Source: Canna indica (Eukaryota; Streptophyta; Magnoliopsida; Zingiberales; Cannaceae). From it: DNA of 64,000 nt. The DNA is taken from the NCBI GenBank assembly GCA_034359265.1, contig CP136896.1:63003501-63067500 (forward strand), in the 5' to 3' direction. The translations under genes were made by a program, and so were the position numbers. Positions 58,542 through 64,000 of the stretch are shown here, in pieces (position 1 is the stretch's first letter; every line of letters starts with the position of its first letter). The notes beneath the pieces are model-generated. The model ran no database searches, had not been told where the DNA came from, and saw only the letters and a program-made list of their open reading frames with translations.

Positions 58542-59259
58542 AATAGGATCAAGAAAGATCGACAAAAAAATAAGAGGTGTTGCCCTCTTGGGCATTCTGT
58601 GGTCCATATTTCACCTTTCTTTAACTTGAAAAAACAAAGGAAAAAAATAGATGGAAGAAGCACATCAGCCCTCAAAGGTAGCTTCAGCATTTGTGTGGTA
58701 GGAGATGTTACGGACTCATGGGAGATTATAGCGCCTGCAAACTTATGAAATTATATGCATTCAGGACCACGCAAACCAAGCTGTGATTTTTAACTCTTTT
58801 GGCAATTATTTATAACTGCTTCAATCCACTACATTGCACTGTAGCAAATAGCAAGTGCAATACTGTTCAATTTTAACTATTAACATCATAAAAGGATTAA
58901 CATTTATTAATTTTTTTAAATAAAGGGAATGTATGGTAATTGTGAAAAGGAAAAATTGATGAATATATTTTAAGTTACGACCAAATTACAAATTTATTTT
59001 TACTTTTTTTATCTACACCAAATTTATTCTAGTCTTTTGTATTTATAGTAAATATATTCCACCACCCGTGCTTGTTGATTTAGTTGTTGTCGTGTCGTCA
59101 TTCGTCTATTCTTTACTTAGATAGAAAAAAAATAAACGTTGGTGACAACACGTTGAACGTTGCCTAGAGATCTAAGATTCGAACCCTAGTATGATCACCT
59201 ATTATAACTTTCTATCTTTGTTTTAAAAAAAAGATAATAAAAAACAAACCCAATTCTAA
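58542..59259. other. Intergenic DNA upstream of NdhT
   Basis: Should contain the NdhT promoter on the minus strand. No distinct TATA box, ORF or element with ends stands out. Confidence 0.4.
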
Positions 59260-60316
59260 GAGTGTGTTTGGTTGGGTGGAGTAAATTCATAAGGAATAAG
59301 AATAGACAATGAATATGAATAGACAAGGAATGGAATAGATGATAAATAATATTACCTTGTTTGGTTGATATTATAAACTAGGTCAAGAATAAAATTACTT
59401 TGTTTGATTAACATAAGGAATAGACAAGGAATACAAAATTAAATGACCAAAATATTATTCTTAATAAAACTGAATATATTACTTTGTTTAGTTAACACGA
59501 AGAATATACAATAAATTAAGAGAAAATGACTAAAATGCCCTCCTAATAATATAATAAATTATATTATAATTTATTTTAATTAATAACAATATAATAAAAA
59601 TATGGATCAATATAAAATAATTTATTAACTTAAAATAATAAAACACTATTATTTATTTTATTTTCATAAAAAATAATTGAATCTTCAAAAAAATAACTAT
59701 TAAAATATTATTTTATAATAAAATAATAATTATCTATTTAAGAGATGTAATTATTAAAAATAATTTAACAATTTAATTTTTATATTTATATTATAAATAT
59801 TGAATGATAATATAGAAAAATGATCAAAAATATCATTCTAAAAATATAATAATTTATGTTATAATTTATTTTAACTAATAACAACATAATAAAAATATGG
59901 ATTAATGTAAAATAATATATTATTTTAAAATAATAAAAACTATTATTTATTCATTTTCATAAAAAAAACTAAATCTTAAAAAATAATTATTAAAATAATA
60001 TTTAATAATAAAATAATATTTAATTATTTAAGATAAATAATTATTAAAATTAATTTAATAATTAAATTTTTTTTTTATGTAATATTGTAAATATTGATGG
60101 ACAATATAGAAAAATACCATAAGGAATAGACAATGAATATTATTCCTTGGGTTGACGTAAGGAATAATATTCCTCATGCATAGGAAATAATATTCCTTAT
60201 CTATTCCTTATGACTCATGTATTCATTGTCTATAAGTTACAATCAAACAAGAAAATAAATGGGGCATAATAAATAATATTCTATTTTTCTTCTATTCTAT
60301 CCAACCAAACACTACC
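59260..60316. mobile_element. PIF/Harbinger-like MITE with an internal ~295-bp duplication
   Basis: Ends GAGTGTGTTTGGTTGGGTGG and, inverted, GGTAGTGTTTGGTTGGATAG are bounded by TAA (59,257-59,259 and 60,317-60,319). The AT-rich interior holds two related blocks in tandem, about 59,522-59,815 and 59,818-60,110, sharing TTATAATTTATTTTAA and ATAATAAAAATATGGAT. GGAATAGACAAGGAAT-like words occur near both ends. No coding capacity. Confidence 0.8.
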
Positions 60317-60319
60317 TAA

Positions 60320-61750
60320 AGTTCCATTTCTCATTGTTTTTTATTTTTATTTTTTTTACATTAGTAAATTAAGGAAATCAAATACTTATATATTATCATA
60401 TAAAAAAAAAAAATTATGATGCTGACTGCCACGTACACATCTAACGACTAAATTAACAGACAATTAATGGTGAAATATAGTTGCTATAAATTTGAAATTT
60501 TAATATAGATTAGGTATAAATAAAGAAAGTGCAATATATATTTGTTAACTGGGCATAGTCTAAGATATCTTCATCACTTTTCCCTTATGAAAATAAGGAT
60601 GTGAAAATTTTGAGGATTACAATGATAAATACCGAGCTCGTTTGTTTGAGTAGATATATATAAATTTAGGGTAATTGTCTGAATATATTCTGAATTTTGA
60701 ACTTTATCTTAAATGTATTTTGAATTTTCATTTCACCAAATTGTATCCTGAATTATTAAATTTATATCAATTATATCTCTTCGTTAAAATTTTGTCCGTT
60801 AACAGTGTAACGTGACTTGCACACGTGGATTAAAATATAATTTTTTTTATATTTTAACACTTTCTCCGTCACCACCTTGTCGGACCTCGCCGGAGGTTTC
60901 GCCGGACAGTGACGGAGAAATCGTTAGATCACGTCGGAGAAACCGCCGGACCTCGTTCGTAAATAATTCCAATAAGAAAGGATTTCTCCGCACAAGTTAA
61001 TTTTAACATCTGAGACAAGTATTGATTATTGCATCTGTATATTTTTTTAACAATTTGGCGATACAATGAGAAGATTTACTTACATGTGAGGAGACATTAT
61101 AATTACAAAGGTGGTTTAAAAATAACATGAGCAAAGTCAAAAAAAAAGCATTGACACAAAAAAAAAAACTTAGGTTTGTAACTTTGGGTCTTTACCCAAA
61201 AAAACTTCGCAGACAAATACCAATAAGTCAACAATGAGGGTTGTACTTAGTTTTGGTTTCCTGGGTTCTTTGATTTTGATGCGTTAAGAGACGCTTTGCT
61301 TGCTATATAAGGATATGCGAACTACAGAGTGTCTTTTCGAGTGATAGCATCTTATAGTGCAAGTAAATGATTTATATATAGATAAGTAACCAATAGGTCA
61401 TCCACAATCAAGAACTGCATTCCAGATACTTAACAACATATATAGCACCGGTTTCCACACAGAAATTGACGACTGAACTGACTAGCATTGGCCCAGCACC
61501 AAGCTGGCGCCGGTTAGTCGATTTTTGGAAAAATAATCCTACATTAACTTCTTTTTTTTACTTTTACTAATATGATACTTTAGTCCTTTAAGAATAATGA
61601 TTATGAAGTAAATGAGAAATTTAAACAGCTTAGATTCTTAGAATACTGATTATGAAAATAGAGAAAGAAAAAGTTAATGACTAATGCTATTATGGTTTGA
61701 GAGGAACTGCATAATTTTCAAGATCCATTCTACTGCCTTTTCGGCGGCCT
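60320..61750. other. Intergenic DNA with a possible Mutator-like half
   Basis: The part at 60,668-60,830 (TAATTGTCTGAATATATTCTG, in part, to GTTAACAGTGTAACGTG) resembles terminal parts of plant Mutator-like elements, but no partner end is found. A GC-rich patch at 60,875-60,960 has short inverted repeats around GGCGAAACC/GCCGGA words. No gene supported. Confidence 0.35.
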
Positions 61751-61762
61751 CTTACTACAACT

Positions 61763-62012
61763 TGTGTCGGTAGGACAGTAGCGAGTGCAACTTCTATGGA
61801 GCCCGGCTCCATAGTAATTTTTATGAAGCTCCTTATAGGAATGAACATAGTTTTATTAAAATCGAACCTAGTATAGTTTGGAATGAACCTGTGTTGTAAA
61901 CGAGTGAACCTAACATTTTCACTTTAGATTCAATTTTAATGAACCTAAAGTAGTATAGTTTAGAGTGAACTTGTGTTGTAAACGAGTGAACCTGTGTCGG
62001 TAGGACAGTAGC
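61763..62012. repeat. Local direct duplications upstream of the NAC gene
   Basis: TGTGTCGGTAGGACAGTAG occurs at about 61,763 and 61,992. TTGTAAACGAGTGAACCT occurs at about 61,894 and 61,975. This is a scrambled local duplication rather than a clean tandem array. Confidence 0.65.
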
Positions 62013-62765
62013 TCCGTAGCTTGTTGTTCTACACTTGGGGCCTCTAGGAGGACGAAAATAAAAAAATTTAAATTATAGATACTAAAATCAAAAAGCCGCG
62101 AAAAATATAAGACCAAAATTGGGTTTATCCCTAAAAAAATAATTTAATATTAACATATGGATTAAACATAAATTAATATTTAAAACATAGATTAAACGAA
62201 CCAACACATCATTTAAATAGAAGTTCATCTCGATTAACAAATATTAAATCCTCAATATGGCATATTGGCATTAAAGATACAGACAGAAATTGGAAACGGA
62301 CACCAATTGCTAATTTGCTATTGGCGCCCGTTTCCAATTCTGAATACCAAGTAATTAACAACATAACATGAATCAAAATTCGTTTATTTTGTTGCAACCA
62401 AATAGAGAGGAGAAAATACAGAGCTTCGGCACTGGGAAATGAGTCCGAGGGAAGCAGAGAATTGTGCTGAAAGCTACGAGACAATGTCTTAAATTTATCT
62501 AATAAAGCAGAGAGGAAGAAGAAGAAGTTAGAGAAATCACCTGCTTTACAAGGAAGGTTGTGCTAAATTCTTTAAAATCATGTCACTCTAGAGAGCTAGC
62601 TAGCGGACATCTTCCCCTCCAAGAACTCCATGCGCGCGCATGTGCATCTCCGAAGGGTTTAATTAAACCTTAAGTAATCAAAAGATACGCTATATTTTTT
62701 CCAAATGCTTCCAACGCTAACAAATCTTCACAGTTATAAGAAATCATAACTTAATTAATGATTTG

Positions 62766-62776
62766 CTTATATATTG
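62766..62776 (+). promoter_or_regulatory. TATA box of the NAC gene
   Basis: CTTATATATTG lies about 107 bp upstream of the start codon and is followed by a C/T-rich leader (CCCTCCCTTCTCCCCC). Position and context fit a core promoter. Confidence 0.5.
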
Positions 62777-62882
62777 ATCAATTAATCACCCTCCCTTCTC
62801 CCCCGACTTCAAGATTTCTCCGCTTCCAACCTTTTTCTTTCCTCGCCATTCGCCAACTCTGAGAAGCTTGCAAGAATTCTCC

Positions 62883-63629
62883 ATGGAAGACGCAGACGAC
62901 ACTGTTCCGGTTGGCTACGTTTTCTCTCCTTCGGACGAGCTAATCGTGACTTACTTCCTTGCAAGAAAGGTCGCCGGGAGACTTCCCCGCTGCTGCCCCA
63001 TCCGCGAGGCTGATGTTTACAGCACCGAGCCGTGGAATCTCCTCGGCCGCGACTGCAGCGAGGCCTACTTTTTCTCAACTCGGAAGCGGAAAAGCGCCGC
63101 CGGCTCCAGGGTCGACAGGAAGGCCGGCTCCGGCTCGTGGACCCTCTACAGCAAGGAGGAGCTCGTCATCTCCGTCGTCTGCGGCGCCGAGATGGTGGTC
63201 GGGCGGAAGAGTTGCCTGTCGTTCAACGATGGTCGGCGGAAGAACTCGGGATGGACGATGCACGAATACGAGCTCTACTGCGGCTCCGACGAGTTCCAGG
63301 AGCAGGTGGTGTGCCACGTCAAGGTTTCCTCCCGAGACCCGTTGAAGAGAAAGAGAGGCGGCTTCGCTGAGACTACCCAGCCACCTGCTTCGCCTCTTCT
63401 CCGCGTCGAGATCGCCTCAAAGAGGGCGCGCGTGGATCAAGAACCTTCGTTTCCTCTAAATGGAGGCTCTGCGAAGGACGCTCTCACCAAGAACACGGCC
63501 GTGGCCTCGCCAGAAGACATCACCTGGGCCACGGCGACAGACGAGCTCTTCTCCTGGATGGTGCTGCCTGAGAAGAAGGGGTTCTGGAGCTTGGAAGAGC
63601 TCAAATCCTTTCTGATGCTTGATATGTAG
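62883..63629 (+). CDS. Short, divergent NAC-domain transcription factor, intronless
   Basis: Plant NAC proteins are nuclear DNA-binding regulators. The 248-aa frame shows all five subdomains in order: A, VPVGYVFSPSDELIVTYF (8-25); B, YSTEPWNLLG (about 46-56); C, YFFSTRKRKSA then AGSGSWTLYSKEE (61-95); D, VVGRKSCLSF then GWTMHEYEL (105-130); E, QEQVVCHVKV (about 139-148). A basic RKRKRGG-like stretch and an acidic/aromatic tail (ELFSWMVLPEKKGFW) follow, possibly an activation region. The ATG at 62,883 sits in CCATGG and starts just before the domain; an ATG 15 bp upstream (62,868) is the alternative. Most NAC genes have introns inside the domain; none is needed here. The gene is much more GC-rich than its surroundings. 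Confidence 0.88.
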   Translation: MEDADDTVPVGYVFSPSDELIVTYFLARKVAGRLPRCCPIREADVYSTEPWNLLGRDCSEAYFFSTRKRKSAAGSRVDRKAGSGSWTLYSKEELVISVVCGAEMVVGRKSCLSFNDGRRKNSGWTMHEYELYCGSDEFQEQVVCHVKVSSRDPLKRKRGGFAETTQPPASPLLRVEIASKRARVDQEPSFPLNGGSAKDALTKNTAVASPEDITWATATDELFSWMVLPEKKGFWSLEELKSFLMLDM

Positions 63630-64000
63630 TGTGGTGCAGTATGCAGAGTACGATCCTTGTGTGGATCAAAAATGGCATTTTGACAAAGCTGGCCATAGAT
63701 TTCAATTAGTCAAAGCTGTAATGTAAAAATTTATCTCCAACATTTGTTCTTTACTCCAGTGAGTGCTTTAGGCTTGCGGTTTAATTAGCTTATTTACCAA
63801 GACATTAACAATATACTAATAAATCTGTTTTAGAGAATAAAGAATCTTGTCTCCAACATCTGTTATTCTTTGAAACTGAAGTCAATGTAATATTTAAGAA
63901 GTTGTGCTATACCAGTATACCTTTTTAACAGAAAGAAAACGAATTATAAGAAGAAAGAAACAGTATATTTTTAACATTTCATCCCCTGGGCATTTACACC
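63630..64000 (+). other. 3' flank of the NAC gene
   Basis: AT-rich DNA. ACTAATAAATCTG near 63,816 and GAGAATAAAGAATC near 63,834 carry AATAAA-type poly(A) signals. Nothing else seen to the window end. Confidence 0.5.

Noticed and set aside
1..64000. CRISPR arrays, bacterial operons, rRNA or tRNA genes
   Set aside because: No regularly spaced repeats, operon structure, rRNA-like segment or tRNA cloverleaf with A/B boxes was recognised on either strand by eye.

Overview
This is nuclear DNA from a flowering plant, probably a monocot. The genes have plant-type GT-AG introns. One product belongs to the chloroplast NDH complex and another is a plant-only NAC factor. The non-coding DNA is AT-rich and packed with plant transposons (hAT, PIF/Harbinger, Mutator-like, Ty3/gypsy, TRIM and L1-type LINE). 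The monocot call rests on the GC-rich intronless NAC gene and the Tourist-like MITEs, so it is an inference.

Layout. 1-91: the 3' end of an unidentified gene (+). 164-3,560: a hAT MITE and an inverted-repeat element split by a LINE. 4,405-22,599, with an untranslated leader to about 23,870: a complete valyl-tRNA synthetase gene (-), rebuilt here as 22 coding exons giving 1,064 aa. 24,166-27,571: intergenic DNA with Harbinger MITEs and a decayed gypsy fragment. 28,722-57,404: a complete plant pyruvate kinase gene (+) of 16 exons giving 526 aa, spread over 28.7 kb. Its intron 6 is 11.5 kb and holds an almost intact hAT transposon, a deletion derivative of it, an inverted pair of gypsy LTRs, a gypsy gag remnant and MITEs. 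Its intron 9 is 5.8 kb and holds a LINE and a three-layer DNA-transposon nest. 57,649-58,453: the NdhT (CRRJ) J-domain protein of the chloroplast NDH complex (-), tail to tail with pyruvate kinase. 59,260-60,316: an AT-rich MITE. 62,883-63,629: a short intronless NAC-domain gene (+).

The genes are unrelated housekeeping or regulatory genes, each with its own promoter: protein synthesis (ValRS), glycolysis (pyruvate kinase), cyclic electron flow (NdhT) and transcription (NAC). I see no operon-like or biosynthetic cluster. The most unusual observations are the altered metal-binding motifs of the pyruvate kinase, the inverted LTR pair inside its transcript, and the deep nesting of elements with target-site duplications still readable.

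Both reconstructed multi-exon genes keep an open frame across every junction and their totals divide by three, so the exon calls are strong although no transcript data were available.
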